From Cylindrodendrum hubeiense (Eukaryota; Ascomycota; Sordariomycetes; Hypocreales; Nectriaceae): DNA of 64,000 nt. The notes beneath the pieces were generated by a model. It had not been told where the DNA came from. It did no database searches and worked only from the letters and a program-made list of their open reading frames with translations. The position numbers and the translations under genes were made by a program. The DNA lies in NCBI GenBank assembly GCA_014621425.1, contig JAANBB010000156.1:1-64000 (forward strand), given 5' to 3'. Of this stretch, positions 36,062 through 47,900 are shown piece by piece (position 1 is the stretch's first letter; every line of letters begins with the position of its first letter).

Positions 36062-36967
36062 TCAACTGTCTAGCCCGAGACGTGCGCCGACGTCATTATA
36101 GCCCTCCATCCAGAGGCCCGGCGAGCCTGGAGGGTACTGCGAGCGGAAACCCAGGCAGCGCTGAGCACGCTTCGACAGCTTGCTGGCAATGCCAAAGTCC
36201 ACAATGTGAGGGTGCGCCTCCTCGGGCGTCATGTAGCTGGGGCATATAGTCAGGGCCACGCAGCAACGTTCGCCGTCGCTCCTGTTCGCACCGGTGCCGT
36301 GGATGACCTTGCCACCGAACAGAAGGCAGTCGCCGGCTTGCATCTCGCTTGCAATGGACTGCTCCGGGGTGCCGTTCTGGTCGAATGGCCAGCTGTTGCT
36401 GCCGGGGATGATGCGAGTGGCTCCGTTGGCGTCGGTAAAGTCGGTCGTCGCGATGAGGAACGTTGCCTGGGACTCGGGGCCGTCCGGACCCAGGAGCTGG
36501 TAAGGAGGGTAGTTTCCCAGGTCACGATGAAGGACCTGGGCAACCTGGCCGGGGCCGACGTGGATGGTGTTGGCGCTGCTGAGCCAGTAGGCGTGTACAC
36601 CCGGACGGCCGCCCTTGCCGAAGCGTCGGGCGGCGATGGCGTGGATAAAGTCGTTGTCCAGCAGGTGGTCGCGAAAGACGGCGCTGTGGTTCGTGACGCC
36701 TCCGGCCCGCTTTGTTTTGGCGCCATGGAAGTTCTTCAGGGGGGTAATGTCTGAAGTCGAGCCGCGCTGAAACTTGCCCAGCAGCGGCTCGAGCTCAGCG
36801 TTCAGGTGCGAGACCTGGGCAAGTGTGAGGATGCCCTTGATGATGACGCCGCCGTCTTCATCCCAGTACTGGAACACGTCGTCCAAGGGGGTCTCGGGGG
36901 TCACCTCGCGGAGCCTGGTGTGGCCGTTGGGAAGGCCGGTTTCGGTCACGACTTGGGCAGAGGACAT
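36062..36967 (-). CDS. FUM3-like: 2-oxoglutarate/Fe(II) dioxygenase, FUM3-like (301 aa)
   Basis: One exon, 301 residues, phytanoyl-CoA dioxygenase (PhyH) family. The iron ligands are visible: His147 and Asp149 in VLHRDLGNYPP, and His223 in GGKVIHGTGANRS, where Arg229 would bind 2-oxoglutarate. The length equals that of Fum3 of the fumonisin cluster (about 300), which hydroxylates C-5 of the sphinganine-like backbone late in the pathway. The N-terminus MSSAQVVTETGLPNGH is short and non-targeted, so it is probably cytosolic. It is transcribed away from the acyl-CoA synthetase gene, with 511 bp between the two starts, which may be a shared promoter. Nothing looks damaged. Confidence 0.87.
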   Translation of the reverse strand: MSSAQVVTETGLPNGHTRLREVTPETPLDDVFQYWDEDGGVIIKGILTLAQVSHLNAELEPLLGKFQRGSTSDITPLKNFHGAKTKRAGGVTNHSAVFRDHLLDNDFIHAIAARRFGKGGRPGVHAYWLSSANTIHVGPGQVAQVLHRDLGNYPPYQLLGPDGPESQATFLIATTDFTDANGATRIIPGSNSWPFDQNGTPEQSIASEMQAGDCLLFGGKVIHGTGANRSDGERCCVALTICPSYMTPEEAHPHIVDFGIASKLSKRAQRCLGFRSQYPPGSPGLWMEGYNDVGARLGLDS

Positions 36968-37478
36968 GGCTCAAGGGAGGCTCTGCTAATGCTGTTGTAG
37001 TTGGGTTGTTGTAATTGACACTCGAGCGAAGGCTTTTGGGGCTTCTAGGGCTTGTATTCGCTTTATTAGCTTCGGTTGATGGGATGCCATGTCTTGCTTG
37101 GCGGACGGCCGAATATCAACTACTAAATACTTTGATCATCACATGCACCGGGAATAGGATCACACGTGTACGACTCTTTCCAAATTCTCTTCATCCCCGC
37201 TCGGCACGAAATGCTACATGGTAAGTTACAAAGTTACATCACCCACGAGCGAGCGGTTGCCGGTTCGGGTATCCGGGAGCTACCCGTGACGGTTGTGTCG
37301 CCTTGCCGTAGTCAGCCCAACAATCCATTTGTATTGTTAGGAGTATGATGTCTACTCTTGTTCTCCCGCCATCAATTCGTTGCGTGCGCTGTATCCCATG
37401 TAAACAGTGGGAAGTAACACCAGAGACGGACCTTCACCAGAATCCGCATCACTGCGACAGCAGCCTACAACTTCAGCC
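36968..37478. promoter_or_regulatory. Divergent promoter between FUM3-like and FUM10-like genes
   Basis: 511 bp between two outward start codons. A GTATCCGG word, related to the TATCCGA found upstream of other cluster genes, lies at about 37269-37276. No TATA box stands out. Confidence 0.45.
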
Positions 37479-39329
37479 ATGGCTACTCGTTCAAACGTCC
37501 TCGTCTTTTCTGCCAGTTCTGAAGAGTCTGCATCTCCTGCCATTATCAGCCATTCTGCTGGGTCTACATCGACCACAGTAACCTCCTACGCGCAGCTCGC
37601 CGCCTTGACGGGCGACCTGCAGCGCCATCTTGCCCGCGCGGGAATCACTGAAGCTAGCAAAGTCGCCATTGTGCTGCCCAACGGCCTCGAGTTCGTAGTC
37701 GTATTCCTCGCCATATTACGCCAGCGCGGAATCGCCGCCCCACTCAACCCTGCTTACACTCGGAGCGAGTTTGAGGACGCCTTTTCCCGGATAGAGCCTG
37801 CCCTAGTGGTGGTGGTACCAGCGACGCCAGACACAGAGGATGAATCTTCTGCCCGCTCAGCTCCAAGTGTCCAAGCGGCGTTGGAATTGGGACTGCCCGT
37901 GGCTTTGTGTCGGAAAAGAAGGAGCCTCACGGACGGAGTCGAGTCGTTCGTCCTTGAGCTACTGAAGCTCGGAGACAACCACGATTCCCCAACCGCCACC
38001 ATGAGCGAGGCGACTCTCTTCTCGCGGAACGACATGCTGTCTGAAGACAAGGCCCTGATGCTCTTTACAAGTGGCACCACGGGGCCGCCCAAGTCGGTCC
38101 TCCTCAGCCATACCAACCTGCTTGTGGCCATGCGCATCATCATCGCCAACCATCGGCTCTCATCCACCGATCGAACCCTCATAATCACGCCATTATACCA
38201 CATCATCGGCGTGTGCGGTTCTATTCTGGTCACCCTCTTTTCAGGTGGCTGTGCCATCATTCCGGACTCCCTACCAGGCGCCTTTTGGCAGCGCTGTGCC
38301 GACTATGGAATTACATGGTTTCATGCCGTCCCAACTCTTCATCGCCTGCTTCTTGCATTCCCCCGGCCCGGTGGCCGCCCCCCATCTTGTCTGAGGTTTC
38401 TCAGGTGCGGAGGCAGCGAACTGGATCCGAAATTGTATGAGAGCTTGGTTGCGCTGGGCCTACCCCTGTTGGAGGTGTATGGTATGACTGAAACAGCCCC
38501 GGCCATCTTCTGCAACTTCCTAGAGCAAGGGAGTGACACTGGCACGAGACGAGGAGGCCACTACCCCATTCCAGATGCGGTAGACGTCATGATCCTGCCA
38601 TCTAACAAGCCAGCCGGGGAGGGTTTCGAAGGCGGATCGCACGCCGATGCAGCCGCCGCTGTGAACCCAACATCTAGGCTGACCAAGGAACCTGGCGTCA
38701 TCGGTGAGGTCTGCCTACGTGGGAAGAATGTCATGGCCGGCTACACCAATGCCCCCGAAGCTAATGCCGAGGCGTTCCTATCCAACGGCTTCTTCCGCAC
38801 CGGCGACCTCGGTGCCATCCAGCAGGACGGTTACCTAAGACTGGTGGGCAGAATCAAGGAGGTCATCAACAAGGGAGGAGTGAAAATCAGTCCCACTGAA
38901 GTTGAGCATGTCGCCTCATCCTACGAGTCTGTTTCCGAGGCTGCTTGCTTCAGAATCACCAGTGACAGTTACGGCGACGAGATCGGTGAGTGATGATCCA
39001 TGTTGGCGCCATGTCTTTCTTGGATACACATGGACATGTGTGACCTAACGAAAAATGTGTTAAATAACAGGACTTGCCATCGCTCTTCTCCCAAACGTAC
39101 AAAAAGGCACCCCTGTCATTGTAGAGCTCAAGAAATATATTCATCAACGCTTGACGGCGTACAAAGTCCCCAAGGAGGTAATGACCTGAGTCTGGTTGGG
39201 CTGAGTATCGTCAAACCTAGGCTAATCGAGGAACTTTAGATTATTTTCGTCGACACGATCCCTTACAACCGCACTGGGAAGCCCATGAGAACTCAATTGT
39301 CGCAGAAGTTTGCTCAGGGGCTGCTATAG
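37479..39329 (+). CDS. FUM10-like: Acyl-CoA synthetase, FUM10-like (567 aa)
   Basis: Adenylate-forming enzyme. Exons 37479-38985, 39071-39177, 39240-39329 keep the frame. ATG at 37479 (CCATGG) was chosen over a non-ATG extension upstream. Motifs: LMLFTSGTTGPPKSVLLSH (ATP-binding loop), LEVYGMTETAP, FFRTGDLGAIQQDGYL and the hinge GRIKEVINKGG; in the last exon PYNRTGKPMRT carries the catalytic lysine. The length is close to Fum10 (about 550). In fumonisin biosynthesis Fum10, together with Fum7, Fum11 and Fum14, supplies and attaches the tricarballylic side chains, with Fum10 activating an acid as its CoA ester. No peroxisomal C-terminal signal: it ends GLL. Confidence 0.87.
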
Positions 39330-40056
39330 ATCTCACTCCGCGATCGCATCTATGGTACTATTAGACAGTGAGACGATCTAGTCAACAAAGCCGTAGCGTA
39401 TAAAGTGGTATAAATTGCTGTGAGGTTGGGTGAGATTTGCGAGCCGTGGGAAAATATTCACAAAAGTCCATGTCGGATATCCGATCGTGCATATTTAATG
39501 TGTCTTTGTTACGGCCCAGTGCATTGGGATAATGTCGAATGTTGTCGAAGCTGTAAACCCATTCTCCCCCCCCCCCCTCATTAATAAGGCTTGACTAGGA
39601 GTCAAGTCATGACACTCATTACGTAGAGCTACGCCGCAGTATTGGCACGACGTCGCAGCCAGTTGCCGTGGGGATTGTGATGCCGAACCCCTAAGAGTCA
39701 GATCAGAACGCGTGGCATTTTCTGAGCGGCTCAGAATTTGCCCCTTTCCGAACCGCCCGCCGGTGCGAGGTTCCGTGATTACGGTGAAGCAGAGAATGGC
39801 ACAGTACAGTAGTTGGCCGCTTAAATATGCGGGGCGGCGGATGTCTGAAAAGGGAGAACCGATCACCAACCGGTGCGGGTCGCTGATTCCGGAGAGACCA
39901 GCATCAGGCATGCGAGCACATTCTATGTCGCAAAATTGACGGTATGAAGGGCATGAGTGTCAATATCCCAGCATAAGTACTGCAGCAACCCGCATAGCCT
40001 TCAAATATAGCCTATGCCTTCAATTCCTGCATTCGAACAAGGGCAAAAAGAATTCA
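39330..40056. promoter_or_regulatory. Promoter region of the P450-reductase gene
   Basis: About 730 bp. It holds a perfect 12-bp palindrome TCGGATATCCGA at 39473-39484 and a run of 12 C at 39566-39577. A 138-residue minus-strand frame has no recognised content. Confidence 0.5.
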
Positions 40057-43000
40057 ATGGCATTCCGAGCCCCTCCTGACGACTCCACCACGGTGGCATC
40101 GCAATGCCCTATGCATATCGGGCATGAGGGACACAAACTTGGGACCATACCTGGCCCAAGGCGTAAGCCCACCTAACCGTCGAGTAGACGAAACAAATCA
40201 GGGCTTCCCAGAACTGACACCGAGGCATCTAGCTCTTCCGTTTGTAGGAAATATTTTCGACTTCGACCCCGACAATTTCACCAAGTCACTGGGAGAATTG
40301 GGCAAGCTTTATGGTGAGATTCGACAACCCAATTATCCCCCCTCCCCCCCGGGACTAAATATACTCCCTGCTACATGCGGTCGCCTCTAATCGTATCTCA
40401 CCCCCTATAGGCGATGCATACATGATAAACTTCGGCTCCTCTCGTGAGGTCATGGTCGTCAGCCGCAAGATTGCCGAGGAGCTGTGTGACGAGACGCGCT
40501 TCTGTAAGCTTCCGGGAGGGGCAATTGAAAGAATGAGGCGAGTAGTTGGACACGGGCTTTTCACGGCAGAAACCGCCGATCCCAGGTGGGCAAGCGCGCA
40601 CCGCGTTATCACGCCACTCTTTGGCCCGATGAGGATCCGCGCAATGATGGAAGACATGAAGGATATCTGCGAGCAGATGTGTTTTCGATGGGCGCGATTT
40701 GGGCCGGATACGCCCATCGAGCTCTGCGCGGATATGACGAAACTGACGCTGGACACCATCGCCCTCTGCACCGTAGACTACCGCTTCAACAGTTTCTATC
40801 AGGGACACGGTGTCGAAGACCCGTTCGCCAAGGCCGTCGTCGACCTTATGACGGAGGCGTTGGTGCAGAGCAATCTCCCGGACTGGGTCAACAACTGGGT
40901 CCGCTACCGTTCCATGAGCAAGTTTCACCGCCAGGCCGACGAGTTACGAGACGCCATCCAGAAACTCGTCGAGGTCCGGCGGGAAACCCCCGTAGACCGC
41001 GACGACCTGCTCAACGCCATGCTCACCCACCCGGATCCCAAGACCGGGCAACGGCTGAGCGACCGGTCCGTAATAGACAACCTCCTGACCTTCTTCATAG
41101 CCGGCCACGAGACGACATCAAGTCTGCTTTCCTTCTGCTTCTACTACCTACTAGAGAACCCAGACGTACTACGCAAGGCCCAGGAAGAGGTCGATGCCGT
41201 GGTTGGCGACAACAGCCTTGCCGTAGAGCACCTTCAGAAGTTACCATATCTCGAGAGCGTCATGCGCGAGACGCTGCGTCTGCGCGACCGGCCCGGGGCT
41301 TTACGGTTCGAAGCCGCTACGCGATGACGTTCTGGCTGGCAAGTTCCCCGTCAGCAAGGACCAGCCCATCTTCATCGTCTTCGACTCGGTCCATCGCGAC
41401 CCTGACGTATACGGGGACGACGCCGACGAGTTCCGCCCAGAGCGCATGTCGCAGGAAAACTTTGACAAGTTGCCGCCGTGCGCGTGGAAGCCGTTCGGCA
41501 ACGGGATGCGGGCCTGCGTCGGGAGGCCCTTTGCGATGCAACAGGCGATGCTGGTAAGCAAGTTCGCGTACAATGAGTCGCTGGCCACGTCGTGACGGGT
41601 TCTGATTGCGAATAATGCAGGCCGTCGCCATGGTGCTCCAACATTTCGACCTGATCAGGGATGGGTCCTACAAGCTGAAGGTACATGTAACGATGACGGT
41701 GCGCCCCGTCGGGCTCACCATGAGGGTACGCCTCCGGAACAACAGACGTGCTACCGAGATGGGCTTGCGCCAGCACCAGCCATCGAGCGTGCCGGCGCCC
41801 GTAACGCTTGATTCAACCACGGCTGGCTCGACGGCGGGCACTGCCGGTGGCCGAGGAGTCCAGCTTGCCATTGTTCACGCCTCCAACTCGGGAACCGCGG
41901 AAGCTCTGGCCGGCTGTCTCGCCAACGACGCCGCCAAGCGAGGCGTTGGCATCAAGTCCATTGGCCTAGCTAAAGATTCCGTCGCTAACCTCCCGCTCGG
42001 TGTGCCCGTGGTTGTCATCACAGCTTCGTACAACGGGGACCCGGCCACTGACGCTCTTGACTTCGTGGTGTGGCTTCAATCCCTGGGAGAACATGATCTC
42101 GACGGTGTGAAGTTCGCTGTATTCGGTTGTGGTAAGGAAAAACGTTCCACCTTCGTCTCGTATCCCTACCGGTCGCTTTACCGTCGCGTTGAATTGCTGT
42201 CTTGGGCTTGACAGACTCATGTCACTAAGCTAAGCTCAGAGTTGCGCAAGGGATGCACCGTGGACAGACTCGCGGACTAACATGACTTAGGGCATCGTGA
42301 CTGGGCCAGCACCTTTTTTGCTGTTCCTCGACTGGTCGACTCCCTGCTCTCCAAGCACGGCGCTGAGCGGATCGCGTCGTTGGGCACCTCGGACATGGGT
42401 GGCCGGGGCGACATCTTCTCTGACTTTGAGGACTGGACCAGCCACCAGCTGTTTCCACAACTCCAAGGGGCGAGCGAACTGCCGCAGACTCTGCTGACCA
42501 CCGGGCTGGGAGCCCCGGATGCCGACTTGCAGGTGTCTCTGGACAAGCCACCGCGCGTTGCAATGCGCAAGGGCTTTGTCGCCGCCGTCGTGACCGAGAC
42601 TCAACTCCTTTCCGCTCCAGGAGTACCCGAGAAGCGCCACCTGGAGCTGCGTCTACCAGAAGGGTTCGAATACAAGGCCGGATACCACATCCACATCTTG
42701 CCTCGCAATTCTAGCACTGACATCGACCGCGTGCTACGTCGGTTCGGCCTCGAGGGGGAAACAATAGTGACCCTCCGCAGCTTGAAGACGAATGTAGGGC
42801 CCGGGCTGCCGCTCGACACCCCGATCATGGCGTCGGAGCTTCTCGGCGCTTACGTCGAACTGGGCCGCACGGCGAGCTCCAAGAACATTCGAGTGCTGGC
42901 CGACTCAGTAGAGGACCCCAATGCCACGGCGAAGAAGCGTCTCCTGGACCTCGCCCATAGCGACCGATTCACAACCGACCCCCAGGGCAACCATGTGTCG

Positions 43001-43852
43001 GTTCTCGATCTGCTCGAGCAGTTCCCTGAGGCTAAGCTGTCCCTGGCAAGCTTCCTATCCATTTTAATTCCAATCCGCCAGAGGGCCTATTCCTTCTCTT
43101 CGGCCCCGGGTTGGAAACCCGGTCATGGCACCCTGGTTTACACAGTCGTTGGCACTGAGTCTCTTCCATCTGATGCGTCATCGACCGGGATGGGTCACCT
43201 CGTGCAGCATCAGGATGATGGTACCGTCAAAGCAACGGTGCGACAAGGCCTAGCGTCGACCTACCTGTCCACCCTTACTGCCGGGAGCCATCTTTATGTC
43301 TCGTTACACCCATCATCTACCGACTTCCGGCTTTCGGAGCTCGCCTCACGTCCAGTCATCATGATAGCCGCTGGGACCGGGCTAGCCCCGTTCCTGGGTT
43401 TCATACAAGAGCGTAAGCTGTCCCTAGCGGCCAGTCGTCAGCACCAACAGCCTGGAAATGCGACGGCATTCGGAAAGATGCTCCTGTTTTACGGCTGTCG
43501 CGGCCCAAGTCTGGATTCTCTTTATGCCCAAGAGCTGGAGTCGTTTGAGGCAGATGGCATCGTGAAGGTATACCGTGCCTACAGCCGCGACCCAGATGCT
43601 GCCGGGGCATGGGGCTCCAAGTACGTCTACGAGCGACTTACAGCTTTGGAGGACGAACTGGTGGATCTCTGGAGGGCTGGCGCCATCGTACTCGTGTGTG
43701 GAGGCAAGAAGATGGCAAACAGTGTTTTCAGAGTCTTGGGCCCGTTCTTCTGGCAGGCAGACAAGAAGGACGGGAAGACGGTAGCAGACGACGTCGCCAG
43801 ATGGCAGAGCGCATTGGAGAAGGGGAGATATGTGGAGGAAGTGTTCATTTAG
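40057..43852 (+). pseudogene. FUM6-like: P450-reductase fusion, FUM6-like (CYP505 type), with one frame break
   Basis: Exons: 40057-40162, 40233-40313, 40411-41553, 41621-42131, 42291-43852; about 1,133 codons, close to Fum6 (about 1,115). P450 part: the start of the fold (LPFVGNIFDFDPDNF), the I-helix (TFFIAGHETTSS), the K-helix MRETLRL and the heme loop KPFGNGMRACVGRPF. Reductase part: FMN domain (VHASNSGTAEALAG, ITASYNGDPATD), FAD motif RAYSFSS, NADPH motifs AAGTGLAPFLGFIQER and VLVCGGKK. The fold is that of self-sufficient fatty-acid hydroxylases. Fum6 is thought to act early, placing hydroxyls on the backbone. As given, the frame of ETLRL runs to TGA at 41325 while the heme region is one base out of step; the switch lies about 41280-41320. 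Every other exon border fits. Either a recent mutation or a sequence error. Confidence 0.8.
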
Positions 43853-44475
43853 GATTGACAACACTATCTACTGAGCAAAAACGCCTTCACTGATATGGCA
43901 ACTTACTACCGGGGATTCAAGGCGTCATCTCTCAGAGGGAGTCCACGGCGGGCTACCTTCAACAAGGAGTTTCGTCTAGCTCTAGGACTATTGGCTCAAC
44001 CCGATTAGTCAGTCATTAGATCTTGTAGGAAGGCCTTGAGGGCAACTAGTGAGACTGCCACCTTCACCACAGAAAGGCCAGTAACCATCATCACATACAT
44101 CGTTATCATGACCAATTAAGAGTCTTTTTCGCTCCATTTTACGGCATCCCTTAGCATCCGATTTGATCAGACGATGTCGTAAGTGTCAGCCGTCAATCTT
44201 GTCTATTATGTTCATTGTTGTTGCCCTAGCTTAGCTTTCCTTACTATTGCAAACACTTGACCGATGCAGTCACTACCAATCTGCCTTTTAGATGGGCGGT
44301 CACTTGATGAAGATTAGTTACGGATTCGATCAGAGACACTAGTGGCTATCTCAGTATATTCTTCACAAAATTAAAAGGACGGAAGGAGGGTGTGGACGGA
44401 GATTCTTTAGTTTCTATGAAAATTCTGAGTGGTGACGCAAAGCTTTGTTCAAATTCAAGGCAGCTAGCTCGAACT
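43853..44475. terminator. Convergent 3' intergenic region
   Basis: About 620 bp between the stops of two converging genes (FUM6-like, FUM7-like). The 3' ends of both transcripts must lie here; no single signal stands out. Confidence 0.4.
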
Positions 44476-45750
44476 TTAGAGACTACCCGCTGCCCCCCGT
44501 AAGATGTCCACTACCTTGCCCTTATCCAGCTTGACTGGATTCAGCAGGGTACAGCGGTCCATCATGGCGTTCTCGGCCAGGCTTTCAAATTGATCTTCTG
44601 TGATGTTGAACTGCCTCAGAGTCCGGGGCAATCCAAGGGCATCGATGTACGCCCCAACCACACTCCCGAGGTCAGCATCCCGCCGCGACAGGCCCGCAGC
44701 ATGAAGCACTTCAGCCACTCTCTCATCCCCCCAGAACGCGTCCACGGCCAGGCCAAGCCGGCTTCGTAGCTCCTCATCACCATGGCGCCAGTTATACTGG
44801 AGGACTAGTGGTAGAATGATACAGCTCGTCTCGCCGTGTCCCACACCCAAGGGACCGAGCTGATGACCAATGCCGTGGCTGGCTCCGACGCCGTGGTGTC
44901 CCGCGCGAGGACATTCCTTTAGAGCCAAAAACGTCTGTAGCCTGGCATTTTCATCCTCCCAGTCGTCTTTAGTCTTCAGTAGGTTCGCCAGCAAGCTGCG
45001 GAGGGCGCTGCTAATATCCTTCATGAGGTCTTCCTTCGACTCGTTGCCAAGCTCCTTTTGCATGTCCGCAAACAACTCAGCGACGTTGCCGTACAGGCCT
45101 TCGACGAAGTGGTCTACGGCACGAATGCCGGTCGATAACCAGAAGCGTGAGGGAGTGCTGACGGAGAGTTTCGGGTCGAGCACGACAATGTCCGCGTACA
45201 TGGATGGGTGCATCGTTACCTGTTTCTTGTGACCCGCGTGTAGGTTGGTGGCCCCCCCGGCGCAGGTGAACTCGCTTGCTGATAGTGTCGTCGGTACGTT
45301 GATGACCGGAATGGTTGCGGCTTCCACGTCTTCATCCGCCTTGATCCTCTCGAACAGCCTATCCACGTCGTCCAGACTAGACACCCCATTCGGTATGCAT
45401 AGTCTGGCAAGCTTCACGGCATCCGTCACGGAGCCACCGCCGACTGTAATAATTATGTTTGCGTCCGTGGACTGAATATCCGAGGCCAACTCGAATACGT
45501 CTTCAAAAGGCGTATGCGGCGTAATGCCGTACCGGACGCCTGCGATCTTGTCTGTGCCTAGGGCAGATTTGAGGCTTTCAAACGCCGGTGTTGTGCTGAT
45601 AGACTTGGACACGACAATATACGCGCGCGATAAACCAAGCCTCATGACGTGGTGCGTGCATGCTTCGTGAAAAGGGAGGCCATAGGAGACGTAGGGTTTT
45701 GGCTTCAGTGGATTTGCCCGGTAAAACTGATGCTCAACAGGCACTGACAT
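44476..45750 (-). CDS. FUM7-like: Iron-type alcohol dehydrogenase, FUM7-like (424 aa)
   Basis: Single exon. Group III (iron-containing) alcohol dehydrogenase fold: NAD-binding GGGSVTDAVKLA near 104, VPTTLSASEFT, STGIRAVDHFVEG with metal ligands, and ASHGIGHQLGPLGVGHGE, where the conserved histidines bind the metal. The start at 45750 (MSVPVEHQF) gives 424 residues, matching Fum7 (about 423); an in-frame Met at 45837 would add 29 residues of low-complexity leader. In FUM pathways Fum7 works on the tricarboxylic side chain, probably reducing an alkene or aldehyde precursor of tricarballylate. It is divergent from the ceramide-synthase gene, with 612 bp between the starts. Confidence 0.87.
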   Translation of the reverse strand: MSVPVEHQFYRANPLKPKPYVSYGLPFHEACTHHVMRLGLSRAYIVVSKSISTTPAFESLKSALGTDKIAGVRYGITPHTPFEDVFELASDIQSTDANIIITVGGGSVTDAVKLARLCIPNGVSSLDDVDRLFERIKADEDVEAATIPVINVPTTLSASEFTCAGGATNLHAGHKKQVTMHPSMYADIVVLDPKLSVSTPSRFWLSTGIRAVDHFVEGLYGNVAELFADMQKELGNESKEDLMKDISSALRSLLANLLKTKDDWEDENARLQTFLALKECPRAGHHGVGASHGIGHQLGPLGVGHGETSCIILPLVLQYNWRHGDEELRSRLGLAVDAFWGDERVAEVLHAAGLSRRDADLGSVVGAYIDALGLPRTLRQFNITEDQFESLAENAMMDRCTLLNPVKLDKGKVVDILRGAAGSL

Positions 45751-46362
45751 GGTGAAGATTTGAACCGAACAATGCAAATACAAGGAGGCCACCGTGGTGC
45801 TCTCGTTATGAAAAAGAGGTGGGGGTGGTGTTGTCATAAGGACAATATTGTATGTTCTCGAAACAAAGTAACTCCGGGATGACTCGTTGAACCCGCCGGA
45901 TAGCCCGAGCCCGAACCCCTTGTTTGAGCTAGGGCTTTACTCTGAAGAGAATTCCGTAGTTCCGGTTCCGTCGTCAATACTTAACATCCGTTATAGGGCC
46001 GCTATTAGAAATCACGAGTTTATAGTCCGCGGCTATTATTCGAATCTGTTCTTATTTTTGCTCTGAAATTCATAACGCTCCCTAGCCTCTAGTACTGTAA
46101 TTTTAGTGCAACGGGCGCTATAGTGTCGGCTACAGTGGGAAAAGCGGGTTCATGAAAACGGTTGTACGAATGACAGTACCCAATTTGACTAGCCGATAAT
46201 CCATGGGCCTGCATCCGGATGTCCATTTTAGGTATCCGACATTCAAACATTTTATACTTTAATCTCTCTTTCGGCCAGGAAAGAGTTGAAGATTGCACCT
46301 TCAGATTCGTTCCTCAGTGCTGACAAACGTCACTGAAGAAACGGACCACTATTGATAGAATC
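45751..46362. promoter_or_regulatory. Divergent promoter between FUM7-like and ceramide-synthase genes
   Basis: 612 bp. TATCCGA occurs at 46233-46239 (GGTATCCGAC), close to CATCCGGATG at 46212. A TTTTATACTTTAA stretch at about 46250 is TATA-like. Confidence 0.5.
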
Positions 46363-47900
46363 ATGAGTGGGAAGATTGAACAGCCTTGGAGCTTAGCTCG
46401 ATGGCTGCTCGATAATCAACTTGGTATGTTCAACAGTACTTTTCTACACTAGTAAATCTTACCAGAAGCTCAATCATGCTAAAGAGTGCGCCTTGGGGCG
46501 CTGCATTAGATCAGCTTTGATGACTTCTTTTTCTCCTCTCTGATATCCGCAACCACCTTCGTCTAAACTCAGAAGCGACTGCTAATTAAGTGTCTCGAAC
46601 AGGTTTTTCACTTGCCCTCACCGCTTTCTTGTTGCTCATGCACATTTGCGTACCCCAAGCGACACCATATACGTCGAAGTTCATCAGCCTTTCCTACTAC
46701 AACCTCTATACGGCAAAATATTCTACAGGTCATGATGACTTCTATTTCGCAGTATTTGGGGCTGTTTTTTTCGCTGGATGCCGCGCAGGTTGTATGCGAT
46801 ATGTCCTTGCTCCGCTAGCCAGACAGTTGGGAGTCTCCAACGAAAGAAAAGTCACCAGATTTTCCGAACAGGGATGGATGCTGATTTACCACAGCGTCTT
46901 TTGGCTCCTGGGCATGGTACTTTATACTCAAGTTAGAAGCCTTTTGTCTATGACTGATCGTGTGCAGTATATCTTTACCACGTCGCCTTACTTCCTCAAC
47001 ATGAAGGAGCTTTGGACTCATTGGCCGCAAAGAGATGTTGATGGACTTATGAAATTCTATATCCTCGCGCAACTCTCTTACTGGATACAACAAGTCCTCG
47101 TTGTCAATATCGAAGTCCGCCGGAAAGATTATTGGCCAACATTCATCCACCATTTTATTACCATCAGCCTCATTGGTATATCATACGTTTACCACCACAC
47201 CCGGGTTGGAAATTTGATTTTAGTAACGATGGATGTTATTGAGTTACTATTTCCCGTAAGTTATATTAAACTTCATGCTATCATTCTACTAATATTAGAC
47301 CAGCTTGCTAAGTGCTTGAGATACCTTGGCTTTACTACTCTTTGCGATATCATATTTTGTCTCTTCTTCATCACTTGGTTTCTCTCGCGTCACGTTCTTT
47401 ATCTCCTAACCTGCTGGAGTGTTTATTCAGATGCACTCCAGATCATTAAGGCGTCTTGCTATATCGGTACTGCGCATAATCTCCATGGGCCATTGCCCGT
47501 CCCGGGAGACTGGTCGCATCTCATTCAGCCCTTTCTTAACCCCGCGGGTATGGTTTGCTTTGACTATAATATTATGATCGGGTTCTTGGTTTACCTCCTA
47601 CTCCTTCAGGCTATAATAGTCATCTGGTCTGGATTCATCTGTCGAGTCGCTTTGCGCGTATTTCAAGGCAAAGGCGCCGAGGACGTGAGGAGTGACAATG
47701 AGAGCGATAAAAAAGAACATGAAGAATACCATGGGAATGGCAAGATACAACCCATCCAAGAAGCAAGTTTTGACGCTATGGATTTAGAATGGCGAGTTCC
47801 CTACTCTCGGTCAAGTGTGCCCAAAGGTTCCACTAGCGTCAGTTCACCAAGGGATACATCTCGGAATGAGATAATATACAGAATTAGGCGAGGGAAGTAA
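46363..47900 (+). CDS. FUM18-like: Ceramide-synthase (LAG1/longevity assurance) homologue, FUM17/18-like (436 aa)
   Basis: TLC-domain membrane protein of the ER. Exons 46363-46423, 46603-47255, 47304-47900; frame kept, with the second intron rejoining LLFP to LAKCLRYLG. Several membrane segments are visible (GFSLALTAFLLLMHIC; MLIYHSVFWLLGMVL; IIFCLFFITWFL; IGFLVYLLLLQAIIVIW). The Lag1 motif is present: FIHHFITISLIGISYVYHH with His203/His204, then VTMDVIELLFP with Asp231. The usual second acidic residue three later is Glu234 here, not Asp. The C-terminal tail is charged and cytosolic. Fumonisins block ceramide synthase, and cluster-encoded homologues (Fum17, Fum18) help protect the producer; that role is inferred here. 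One copy only. Confidence 0.85.

Noticed and set aside
36206..36754. Long plus-strand open frame (182 codons) opposite the FUM3-like gene
   Set aside because: It mirrors a GC-rich coding exon on the other strand. It has no domain and exists because of codon bias in the real gene.
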